Shown: positions 45,800 through 56,052 of the stretch, piece after piece
Numbering within the stretch: position 1 is the first letter of the stretch
Layout: each line of letters opens with the position of its first letter
Assembly (NCBI GenBank): GCA_963682175.1
Contig: OY821791.1
Location: 20,178,542 to 20,242,541 of the forward strand
DNA length: 64,000 bases
Origin: Triglochin maritima
Taxonomy: Eukaryota > Streptophyta > Magnoliopsida > Alismatales > Juncaginaceae
Direction of reading: 5' to 3'
Notes under the pieces: generated by a model
The model's input: the letters and a program-made list of their open reading frames with translations, nothing else
Database searches by the model: none
What the model was told of the DNA's origin: nothing
Made by a program: the position numbers and the translations under genes

Positions 45800-46150
45800 A
45801 AGACATACCACGTCGACTAATATGTCAAAGGCCTATGTAAGATGTCCTTTCTATTGGATTTTTTTGTGACGTTCTATTTCATAATAATAAGAAATACCAC
45901 ATCGAACATTAGGTTAAATCAAACATGAAATGTTCTTTTTATTGGATTTTTTGCAACATTCTATTTCTTAATAATAAGTCATACCATGCCGGAATTTTGG
46001 TTAATGGCTGACGTGATATATCCCTTTTATTGATTTGTTTGCGACATTTCTGTTTCTTAATAATAAGTCATACCACATCAGAATTTAGGATAATATATGA
46101 CGTGACATGTCCTATTTTTAACGAAAATCTTTTTGTTAAGAGGTATTTAA
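45800..46150. repeat. 88-bp tandem array, four units
   Basis: The landmark ATACCA(C/T) starts at 45805, 45894, 45981 and 46070, spacings of 89, 87 and 89 bp. Each unit continues with a 'gtcgg.att.aggttaat...gacgtgatatgtcc' block and 'tttattggattttttgcgacattctatttcttaataataag'-like sequence. Related units lie at 47330-47580, 22290-22460 and, inverted, 19800-20170. From 46151 to 46740 the sequence is very AT-rich with nothing recognised. Confidence 0.65.
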
Positions 46151-46752
46151 AATTAAATTTCCATACATCCAAAAACCATCAAAAATAGTGTACGAACATA
46201 ATAAATTTTATGGTTGGTAAATTTAAGAAATTTGAAATCCAAATTAAATGTCATAAATCTGTGATTGCATTGATATTTGCAACATACAAAGGTCTGGTTA
46301 TTATACTATCATTGTATATAATGTTATAGATTCTTGTTTGTTCATTCTTTATCAATTCAAACTAGCAGACATCTCAATAATTATGATTCAAATTAGTTGC
46401 TACATGAGATTTTTATGACTATCATGTGTCATGATTTTATACCAAGTATGATTCATCGTATCAAATTTATTTCACCAAATTTATTTTACTAGATATTATT
46501 CATCTGACCCAAAAATAGCAATTGATTCGAAATATAAGTGATAGTAAATATAATTCAGATTATTACAAATCATAGCTAGATACTAATCAATTCACACGAA
46601 TACTTTGGATTCATAAAACATATCAGAGAACTATATATAATACAAAAAAAAATGTTATATTGATAGTGACAAATGCCACACATAACAAATAACAACATAT
46701 ATATAATACAAAAACACAAACACAAAAAAATAACTTATCTCTGCCAAGTCAA

Positions 46753-47144
46753 TTAGAAGAGAGTGATCCAATCAGATGTTGCCTGCAGGCTTGTCTCTTG
46801 GGTCTGACCAAACTTCGCAAGCTTCCAAAGAAGCTTCTGCATTTGTGGGATTGTTATGCCATCCTCGGGTTTCTCCCCCAGTGGTATCGGTATTCCATCA
46901 TCCCGTACAATGTACTGACAGTAACAGGTTGTCTCCAAGGAGCCGCGAATATAGAACTTGTGGCTAAGCTTGTTTAAGGTGTTGGACCACAACAATGTGG
47001 GCTTGAAACCACACCTACTGGTGCGGTAGCGTAGACGTCGGATTCCCATTATTTGTAGTAGGGATAGCCTCCCCATAGAGGTCCACCGATTATCATTTTG
47101 TCATCACTTGAGTTGTCTTTGTTGGAATTATGTTGGAAGGGCAT
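46753..47144 (-). pseudogene. GRF-zinc-finger-like pseudogene (best of three minus-strand copies)
   Basis: A 107-codon frame (47076-46753) reads SRCGFKPTLLWSNTLNKL, KFYIRGSLETTCYCQYIV, RDDGIPIPLGE, then QMQKLLWKLAKFGQTQE. The CG...LL.SNT.N...KFY..GSLE...C.Y.V.DDG layout is that of a GRF finger followed by a coiled-coil-like tail. An alternative start at 47144 (MPFQHNSNKDNSSDDKM) lies in another frame with a stop. An 'aaaaccctaaaacg' phrase upstream (near 47188-47201) looks like a transcript start region. Two other copies share the same reading, so it was once coding. I do not know a function. Confidence 0.42.
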
Positions 47145-47758
47145 TTTTTGCGTGGATTGGACTACAAATGCAATACGTTTTAGGGTTTTGCAACTATGAA
47201 TGGAATACACTACAACCTATGATTTTATAGACCTATAATGAAAGGTAGAGTCTCTTTGAATACCCTATAATGAAAGGTTGTGTCCATTTGTTAACGACTC
47301 CCAATAGCCACCAAAAAATATTTTTAATAATAACATACCATATCAGCTAATATGTTAAAGGTCTATTGGATTTTTTGGCGACATTATGTTTCGTAATTAT
47401 AAGACATACCATGTCGAATTTAAGGTTAATATCCAACATGAAATGTCTTTTTATAAGATATTTTTATGAAGTTTCATTTATGAGTTATAGGACATAAGAT
47501 TTTATTATGAAATTTTATTTATTAGTTATATCAACGTCAACAGTATTTATGTTAACATCCGACGTGAGATGTCCTTTAAATTTTTACCACAAAATCAAAC
47601 AGACGAACGCACCAGGCTACGACACCTACTCCCAACTTGTCTCCACTTGCAACCCTACCAGACCAACCCCCTTTGCAACCACGCCCAACCATCCCCATTT
47701 GTAAACCTACGCGACCATCACCATGTGCAACCCTACTCCACCTATGTCGTTGTTTGTT
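47145..47758. other. Upstream region of the GRF-like copy
   Basis: No gene. It contains 'cctatgattttatagaccta' (about 47217-47237), diverged 88-bp-type units (47330-47580) and a C-rich stretch with repeated 'caaccctac' and 'accaaccc' phrases (47645-47745). It ends at the LTR of Athila E. Confidence 0.45.
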
Positions 47759-48874
47759 TGTTTTAAATTTAGACTGCAAGTTCACAACCGTCGGTGAAAA
47801 CGGGCAAGTACGGGTCATCCGCAGGGCGGTGAGCAGCCTCTGGTATGTCCGAAATCAGATGGCGAACACAAATACAAACACATAAATAACATGTAGCTTA
47901 TTCAACAGGAAAATTCAGTCAATAAACATGAGAAAACTAAGCGTGGGAAGTGTCTAAATCTTATGGCAAAACCCATCAAAATTCCCCAACATGTCAATGA
48001 TTAAAATACCCCCAACGAACATACAAAACATGCAAGTCTACACAATCAAAAACTCATCAAACATCCGAACTTCACAATATATATGAACAACATCTCCACC
48101 CCCCAAAGGGGATGGATCTACTCACTACACATTATTCTAACAATTAAACTAAAAAAGGAGACATTCTAACTAATTTAGCCTAAGATCAAAGAAATAAGAA
48201 TAAGCTAAGCATGCATAAAAAAGAAACAACATGAGAACAAAACAATGAAAAATTATTTTATTAAATGACTCACATTACTAGTAGCATTCTTCTCCACCTT
48301 ATTCCAAGTAGAGAATGCCACCAAGCAATGGGTGAATACAAAGGAGAAGGAAGAGTTCTATTTATAGTGCTAGAAAAAGGTAATTGGGGTCATCCCCCCA
48401 TATGGGACTAAAGGCATACTATAAATGGACATAAAACAACATAATACATGACCCGAGTCAACCATGGAACATTTGGACAAATTTGGACCGCCAATTGCCG
48501 GTCCAGATTGCTTGGATTGAGTCCGGATTTCGGTTGTTCGTTACTGGCTTGATCTCTTGATGTTTGATGAACCCGATTTGGTTGTTGATGTTTGAACCCG
48601 AATCTAATTGCCAAAATACTCCTCATAATGGTGTGGAGCTTCTTGATTTCCTCATTAGTCCTTTTGGCTTTACATCAGGGGTCCTTCTTTCTTGTACCTC
48701 AGTCCATAGTCTTGCAACTTAGTCATTTTTCTTGCTTTTATGTCCTTTTCTTTAGTCTCTTCTTCTCAAACTTACTATTCCTGAAACTTAAACATAAAAC
48801 TCGTTATGTAGCATTGTTTAGGTTCAAGATAATGGATGTAAGACGTACATGAATGCATGAAATGATGTCAATCA
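47759..48874 (-). repeat. 3' LTR of Athila E
   Basis: Ends GATGTCAATCA like the other Athila LTRs. The left end is placed at a TG (47759) next to 'ttttaaatttagactgcaag', by analogy with the other LTR ends, and may be off by a few bases. It has a TATA box CTATAAATAG (minus, about 48358-48367), a decayed GTCCCATATGG in place of GTCCCACATCG, and an imperfect palindrome 'accgccaattgccggt' at 48486. Confidence 0.75.
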
Positions 48875-50462
48875 AATACCCCCACACCTAACTTTTGCTA
48901 GTCCAGAGCAAAACAAAGAGAAGGAAAAATGAAAGAAAGGAAAAAGCATACAAAAATAGGGAAATCCTAACTCACTTTCATAGGAATCACGGTTGCCCTT
49001 AGCACGTTCAACAAGTCGTTAAACCTCCTTGTCGCCAAGGAGGAGGAGTGTTGTCTCCTGAGGGTTTTCAACGGATATACCCAGAAAATCCGAACATTGA
49101 TGCATTATTCAATCTAGAACTCGACTCGATGGACTCATTTTGGTCGATCATTGGACACGGTAATCCTACGGGCCGACTCTATATAAGTATCCAGTCCATA
49201 CACCAAGCGTAATGAATCATTCGTGAGAGTTAATTAAGGTCTTAAGTGAAAGACATGGGCAACCATAACTTCTTAAAGTGATACATTGTGTAAAGTCCAT
49301 TAAGGTTCTTATTTGACTTTTCTTTTCTTTTCTTTTGAAGCATTACCTTTGTTGGCATTTGATTCTCTCAGGGTCGGGTTTGGTGCATCATTGCCAACGA
49401 GGAATTACACTATCACGTAGACCTTCCTCTAAATCACCACATAGGACGATCCCTACCACTAGTGTAACAGGAGTTCATTCAGTGCATCCCAAGTCAGATG
49501 ACTCGAAAGCACCAGGCACTAAGTCCCCTCGGACCTAATTTCCCGAGTGATAGGAGCGAGAAGAGGGAATGCCACTTATTTATTTATCTACATGGGAACC
49601 AAAACCCCTACACTTAAAGTTTCACAACAAGATTTTAAGGGTCCTTGACTACAACAAACTTCCTTATACTAACACACACGAATTATCTGACTCACTAGGT
49701 TCAGGGTGAACTTCTTTAGTTGTTTGAGTACTGAAACCCTATGATTACTCTCCTCCGAGGGAAAATCGGGGTGCAACCTAATGACTCGATAAGACCTACA
49801 ACCGATATACAAGATATCCTAATGCATCAAGTTCAAGACAATTTTGGGAGATTCTTTTTACTTTGTCTCTCAACGGTTTTGCACATGCAAACACACGCAA
49901 AACCCAGGAAACATTTTATTTTGCAAACACATGAAGATTTTGAAAGAAATGTCAAAATTTTAAAGCACAAGGCCAGAAAAAGAAGACAAGTCACCCAAGG
50001 ATCATGGCGAGCAGATATATCGATATTAAATGCAGCACATTAACATGACCCTAGCAATACAAACAAAAGACAATGAGAAAGACCCGACTATATACACACG
50101 TAAAACACCCCCCCACCTACTTCATGCATTGCCCTTAATGAATGTGAGTATGAACTACATGGATTTATGCATGAGAAAGAAAAGATCTCACCAACGTGAA
50201 GCACAATGATAGTTTCATGGTCATGTTGATGGACATAACCCCGAATTCCCATCAACCTGTGATATACTTAAGAAGGGAGACAAATACGTCAAAAAATGTG
50301 GCCCAAATACACAAGGGTTGGGGCCCACAACAATCATTGCTCACTGATGGAGTATTTTATTACTCTTTTTTTCTTTTTTTATTTTTTTAACAAGATATAT
50401 ACATCAACCATGATATTCTCATAATTATTTATTCAAGGAACGTCAAATGATAACATCGAGTC
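48875..50462 (-). other. PPT and 3' region of Athila E
   Basis: The tract AGGTGTGGGGGTATT (48875-48889, minus) adjoins the LTR. The rest aligns with 4522-6062 of A over its length and has no long frame. It includes the hairpin at 49024-49043. Near 50350 A and E diverge: A has a 29-bp RNase H piece there, E does not. Confidence 0.68.
49024..49043 (-). other. Conserved GNRA-tetraloop hairpin, element E
   Basis: CCTCCTTG-GCGA-CAAGGAGG on the transcribed strand, 149 bp before the 3' LTR. The loop differs from A and C (GCAA) but is still GNRA, and the stem is unchanged. Confidence 0.5.
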
Positions 50463-51059
50463 CTACGGGCCAGAGATTTTCAAAAATGTGCCCACTTCAT
50501 TGGTACTTTGAGGTGGCATGAGGGGTGAAAGGTCAACGCTGAAAGGCTCGAACCCCTCATGATATTGGTTGGGTGTAAGCAACATGAATGAGTGGAGTTG
50601 TGTTTCCTCACTAGGGTTTAGTTGCACATCGAACACAACCCTCCAACCAATAGGTGGGTGCATCGAAATGAGTTCCTCAGGCTCATTTGAAGGATGTGAA
50701 ACACAAGTTTCACTATGAATGGGGCTTCTCCCCAAGTCATTCAACAAGGACCACCCAACCTCCTGTATATTATCATGCATAATCTCGGCCGTAGGTGGGT
50801 CCTTGTTGGAGTCAATATGAAGCTCAAAGGGATCAATAGCCCTGGGACACGGGGTGACGACACCTTCCAGAATGGGCATATGTTGAGGTGTGTCCCCCTG
50901 AGGAATGGTCTCAACTGAATCATGCAACGAACACTCCCATTGTACATTCATGTTTGATGCCAGCTCACTCTGTTGCATTGCAAAGACAGACAATGAGTTT
51001 TCGCTGGGCCCACAAACATTCTCAATGGGTTGCATTGGTGTTAGGGGTGTTCGTTGATT
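50463..51059 (-). pseudogene. Unrecognised frame downstream of Athila E protease
   Basis: A 190-codon open frame (51035-50463) in the same frame as the protease, separated from it by one TAA. It is acidic and Pro/Ser-rich. Two short stretches, EVGWSLLNDLGRSPIH and PPIGWRVVFD, resemble AIGWSLKDIKGISPG and QTGWRVCVDY in the RT entry of element A, so part of it may be a collapsed relic of the RT start. The end, LTPNQYHEGFEPFSVDLS, resembles nothing else in the window. No catalytic motif is visible. It could be an element-specific extension of the polyprotein. Confidence 0.45.
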
Positions 51060-51713
51060 TTACAGTGCTTTCTCTAATTGGCGGATGATATTGAGATTTA
51101 AAGGTTGGTCCATGGGCTCCTGTTGCCTACCAGAGTTGAACACATGAAAGTCGGCACTCATGTTACCGAATGAGAGCTTCATGAGACTATTTCTACAATT
51201 AATTAAGGCGTTGGAGGTTCCCAGAAATGGTCTATCCAAAATCAAAGGTATTTGAGAGTGGGTGTTCGCAACAGGATTGGTATCGAGGACAACAAAATCT
51301 ACTGGAAATATAAAATCTCCAACTTTGATAAGAACGTCCTCGATAATCCCCACTGGAATACGAATGGATCTATCTACCAATTAGAGGGTGATCTTAGTTG
51401 GTTTCAATTCTCCCAAGTTCAACTATTAATAAACAGAAAATGGGAGGAGGTTGACCGCCGATCCTAAATCAAGCAACACATTACTCATACTAGTGTCCTC
51501 TATCGTACACTGAATAGTAGGACACCCAGGGTCCTTGTATTTTGTGTAGGTGGGATTGGACAAAAGTGAGCTTACATTTGCAGCCAAGAATACTTTCTTA
51601 GGAACATTGGTCTTCCTCTTGGTTGTACAGAGATCTTTTAATAATTTGGCATATTGACGTATTTGTTGGCTGACATCCAACAAGGGGATGTTAACCTTCA
51701 CTTGCTTAAACAA
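51060..51713 (-). pseudogene. Aspartic protease of Athila E
   Basis: One frame with a few stops: VNIPLLDVSQQIRQYAKLLK, LCTTKRKTNVPKKVFLAANV, then LLDLGSAVNLLPFSVY, a stop pair, LKPTKITL and DRSIRIPVGIIEDVLIKVGD, FVVLDTNP and DRPFLGTSNALINCRNSLM. The catalytic Asp-Leu-Gly is kept (order SA instead of AS after it), unlike element A. Homologous to 9201-9885. Its stops are few, which suggests E decayed later than A. Confidence 0.78.
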
Positions 51714-52629
51714 CTATAATATCTTATCCATTGTGTCACTCTGCGTTTTGGTTTAACCTACTAGGATAGGGAGCTTTTGGCACATAGGTTTTCTACGGTG
51801 CCTGAGAAGGTGGCGCTGGTGTATTACCCTCACCCTCAACCTCTTCTTCACCACCATTCCCACTGAGGGACTGCATAGATGGTGGTGTTGGCAAGGAAAT
51901 GTGATTGTCAACCTGTTTTCCATTCCTTAAGGTTTCAATGGCATTGACATGCTGAACAGGTTAATCCACATGGTTCACTTGCCGTCCCCGAGGTACCACA
52001 TTCTCCTTTTGCATGTGTTGTTGCTGGTACATGCGGGGTTAGACTCAGGCTGGCTAGGCATAGTCCTTCTCTCTCTTTCATGGACAGACTGAGCCAATTG
52101 GTCCATCTGAAGCTCTAGAGATTGAAGTGAAAACATGACTTGTGGTTGACATAAAAAATTTCATTGAGTTTTCAAGTCCACGAGTCAAGGTCTCAAGCGA
52201 ATTGAATCGGATTTCCATATTGTTGTAATTTTGGAAACCTGATTGATTGGTGATTTGAGTATGGGGTGGATGATAAGATTATGCATGCATGAGAAGTTGG
52301 TGTGGTTGGTTAGGTGGTCGAGAGGAGTTCGAAGGACCACTCGGGGCTTTATTTTGGTTCCATGAAAAATTAGGGTGGGTCCTCCATCCGGGATTATAAG
52401 ATGTTGAGTATGGGTCATTCCTAGCTCTATCATAGATGGCGTTGACATGTTCCATCTCAGGAGGAATGGACGCACAATCGCTTCCTACATGACCTATCCT
52501 ACCATATGAATGATAGGGAACTGGACCCAATGTAGACACATGAGGTGCACCTTATTGGTTTTAGGTCTCAATCGAATCTATACGGCGCATTAAGTCCGCC
52601 ATGCGTGCCTCAGTAGCCGTAGTGGTATC
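51714..52629 (-). pseudogene. C-terminal gag of Athila E
   Basis: Frames include YHSYGRIGHVGSDC, the zinc knuckle with both Cys of the CX2C pair replaced by Tyr or Ser, then RARNDPYSTSYNPGWRTHPN and a Gln/Asn/Pro-rich tail that leads into the protease. Several stops. Interrupted at 52629 by copia F, with duplicated GTATC (52625-52629 and 63872-63876). The remainder (63877-64000) runs off the window. Confidence 0.72.
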
Positions 52630-53692
52630 TAAAAAGAATGTGTTCTAAAAGTTTTACTTTTATATGTCAATTATTATGAATTGGATGTGCAAACATTTGT
52701 TCCTTGATTATGGTATTCGTCTTTTGGAAGTGTTAAGGAAGAGGTGTTTGGTCCTTAACAGTAGAGCTCTAAAAGATAATGGTTTACATAAATCAAAAGT
52801 TATTCACAATCATGGTAATTATTATGGAATATTAATAACCGAGATAAGATCGTCGTGTTGGTCATCGCTTGTTGTAGCTCAACAAATAATTGACGACACG
52901 ACAATATAAAAGAGGAAAAGATTACTTTTATATATTGAATAGAGCTAACAAGTATTACATTATGGAATTGTGTTTCGTGTCATTAATGTTTTACTCTGTC
53001 TTGGATCCTAAGATATGAGACTTATATCTTTTCACTCAGGAACTGCTTAATTTGATTATTGTCAAAAGCTATCAATGAGTATAGTGACAAAGGCAATAGT
53101 TGGTTGAACATGACTTGTGCTGGAAAAGATAGCTAGTCAAACGATTATCATTGCCCCTCTTAATTGAGTGATGATATTAGTGGGCCCCTTGATAAAGCAA
53201 AATTATAATGTGCACAATGTAACTTGAGTTAAGTTACATAGTTATAATTAGCTTAAAGAGATCAAGAAATGAATATAATACAAAGGTGACACTTTCTACT
53301 TTGTATATATTCTTAATATCATGAGGCAAGGGACGGACACAAGTGGTGCACTTACATCACTAAATGTATCGTGCTTTTGTTCGAGTGGAACAAAGACATC
53401 TATGCTAATTGGGTAACTATAATGTGTAGCTAGATACCGCTTATAGTTTGGGATATTAAGTGTTTAATATCGCTACCAATTTGGCATAGATCCTCCTATA
53501 GGTCACACCACAAAACTGGAAAAGAAGAAGCTTGATTTTGAGTTCATATGATGTGTCAGGTTTCATGTGAAAAAGGGACACATGTGGTGAATGAATAAAA
53601 TCAATATTTCATGAGAATTGACATAATTTGAATCATAATAAATTCATATGAGGTGTATATATTATGGGGTGTAATAATTTAATATTACATAG

Positions 53693-54906
53693 CACTAGTG
53701 CAGAAAAGTCCATATACGTCGGATATACAGGGGTATAGACGTCGGATTTCGACGGTCCAAGTACCCGACGTCTATTTTCCCGTCGTCTATTCCTTATTGT
53801 ATAGACGTCGGCTATATACGACCGACGTCTATACAGTGTATAAACGTCGGGTATATACGACCGACGTCTATTATATGTTAATTAACAAAAAAATACATTG
53901 GAACGTATATCGGGCATTCTGCACTCACATTAATCAAGCCCAAGCTGCCCAAGTGCCCCAAGTGCCAATCTTTTGACAAATAACCACGAATATCAAGCTC
54001 ATCATAACCAGGTGCTCCAAGTCGTTCGCGTTCAGCAGTAAAGGAGTGGTGGAGTACATCAACCACACTAACAAAAACAAATTCTCCGATGTGGGACTAA
54101 AGTATTACACCCAATAGACGTCGGATATTTATATTGACCGACGTCTATACATACAACACGACCTATAGACGTCGGTCATGCTATACATCCGACGTCTATA
54201 CATTGAAATAACAATAATTAATAAAAAAATACGCCCTATAGACGTCGGCTACCATATACAACCGACGTCTATACATGAGTTAATAGTAAAAAAAAGACGT
54301 TGCAACCATTTGAAGCCCAAGTTGCCCAAGTGCCCCAAGTGCCAATCTTTTGACCATTAAATATATATATGTATCTCACTTGCATTTTGTAATGTGGTAC
54401 CAAACTACCATTTAGAAGTAAAGGAGTAGTTGAGTACTTCAACTCCACCAATAAAAAACTTTCTCCAATGTGGGACTAAACATGTCACCATACACACACA
54501 TGTGTACAACACACATGTGATAGTTATAATGATGTAACTATTATTACACAAAATAATCCCCATAAATTATTACACAAAATAAATCCCAAAAAATTACGTT
54601 ATTTCTTATACAAAATAAATCCCAAAAAAATGTGTTAATTCTTACACGAAATAAATCCCAAAAAAATGTGTTATTTCTGATATAAAATAATCCACATAAA
54701 TTCTTATACGAAATAAATCCAAAAAAATAAAAAAAAATATTTTCTTCTTTTAGGAGGTATAGACGTCGGTTATACTAAACAACCGACGTCTATACAAACC
54801 TATAGACGTCGGATGTCCAAACATCCGACGTCTATACCAATAGACGTCAGATGTTTTTATATCCGACGTCTATTTGGTGACGTCTATTGAGCATTCTGCA
54901 CTAGTG
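53693..54906 (+). mobile_element. Cac2: small non-autonomous CACTA element
   Basis: 1214 bp with 13-bp inverted ends CACTAGTGCAGAA and TAG duplications (53690-53692, 54907-54909). The other LTR of F shows the empty site ('acataggataat' at 62743). It is filled with about twenty GACGTCGG units like those of Cac1 and has no transposase. It also holds a 165-bp internal duplication (53938-54101 and 54315-54480), each copy ending in a 'atgtgggactaaa' motif, and a run of roughly 30-bp 'aaataaatcccaaaaaa' units (54541-54728). Cac1-type transposase is its likely driver. Strand is arbitrary. Confidence 0.93.
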
Positions 54907-55027
54907 TAGGATAATATATTACATAAGATATGAATTTGCTAAAAACCCCAAAAGATCAAATTTTGTTGGAAATAAATCTAAAATTTGACAAAGGCAAAAT
55001 CGGGGTCAAACACGGTAAACCGTTTAG

Positions 55028-55410
55028 GGTTCGGTAGACCGAGGTGTCTTTGGAACGGTCAACCAAACGAGGAATGGGTAAACACAATTGGTTGACCGAA
55101 ATTGTCTGGAGAGCCTGGAAAATTGGGTTCGGTCAACCGAGCATGAACGGTCAACCGAGAGAAAAATATCCAGGAGATATCTTGGGATATTTTCGGTGGA
55201 CCGAATGTGACACGGTCGTCCGATGAATATTCGCCACGAGAAATTTGTTGGGTCAACGGTCGACCAGAGCAAGACGCGGATCATCTGAATTTTTTCAGAG
55301 AATTTTTCTCATGCATATTTGGTTGACCGTCTAGCTCACGGTCCACAAAACATGTGTCAAAACCGAATGGTTCAGTTAACCTAGAGGAATTCTCGGTCAA
55401 CCGAACAACA
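55028..55410. repeat. TCGGTCRACCGA palindrome cluster in the copia LTR
   Basis: About a dozen perfect or near matches to the 12-bp palindrome TCGGTCGACCGA (or TCGGTCAACCGA) in under 400 bp, for example near 55030, 55057, 55090, 55128, 55149, 55192, 55257 and 55393. The matching cluster in the 3' LTR is at 62867-63245. It lies upstream of a TATA-like block ('ataaaagg' in the 3' LTR at 63420). Confidence 0.7.
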
Positions 55411-56040
55411 TGAATTTTGCCTGAAATTTTAGGAGAATAATTTGATCATGGGTTGGATAAATTCCAGATTTAATCAAACATTTTTTGGGATGCTTATGTG
55501 GCAATTTGAGATTAATTTTAGGAGAGAATAAGCAAGAGATCATGACTAAAGAATAGTTCTTGATAAGGATGTTTTGGTAGCTTACAAAAGGACCCCTCAT
55601 CCTACTTGTTTATGTTAATGCATAAATTTTTTCTCTCATTAATCTCTCCCTTAATCACCACGAAAATCTCTTAATAGTTTTAAGTTTTGGAGATAGAAAT
55701 CTCAGGAGCTTAAAGAGGGGTTATTAGCTAGATTCTAAGCTTAATTAGAGATTGATTGGCTAGATATTTCTCTCTAATCTTGTTTAGAGTTTGGTGAACA
55801 CTTGGAGGCGAATCGACGGGCAATTCAACGAGCAACGGAACTCCGGATCTTTTAAAACGCTTTAGAGAACCTTTGGGTATGATCCTCTATCCTTTGTTTA
55901 TTTTAATATGTGTAGGAATGCATGATATTAGAATAAACATATACATGTACGTAAAATCAATGAAAATATGAAATCGATCTTGTATGTTTGTATTAAATTT
56001 TTTAAAATATATACATACATAGGGACACAAAATCCTACAG

Positions 56041-56052
56041 TGGTATCAGAGC
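56041..56052 (+). promoter_or_regulatory. Primer binding site, initiator tRNA-Met
   Basis: TGGTATCAGAGC, the exact complement of the initiator tRNA-Met 3' end used by most plant copia elements, one base after the LTR. Confidence 0.93.

Larger units (their letters stand above)
52630..56039 (+). repeat. 5' LTR of copia F, interrupted by Cac2
   Basis: 3410 bp, which is 2193 bp after removing Cac2 (1214 bp) and one TAG. It aligns with 61682-63871 with scattered differences (a few per hundred by eye). It ends AATCCTACA, one base before the primer site. Confidence 0.92.
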
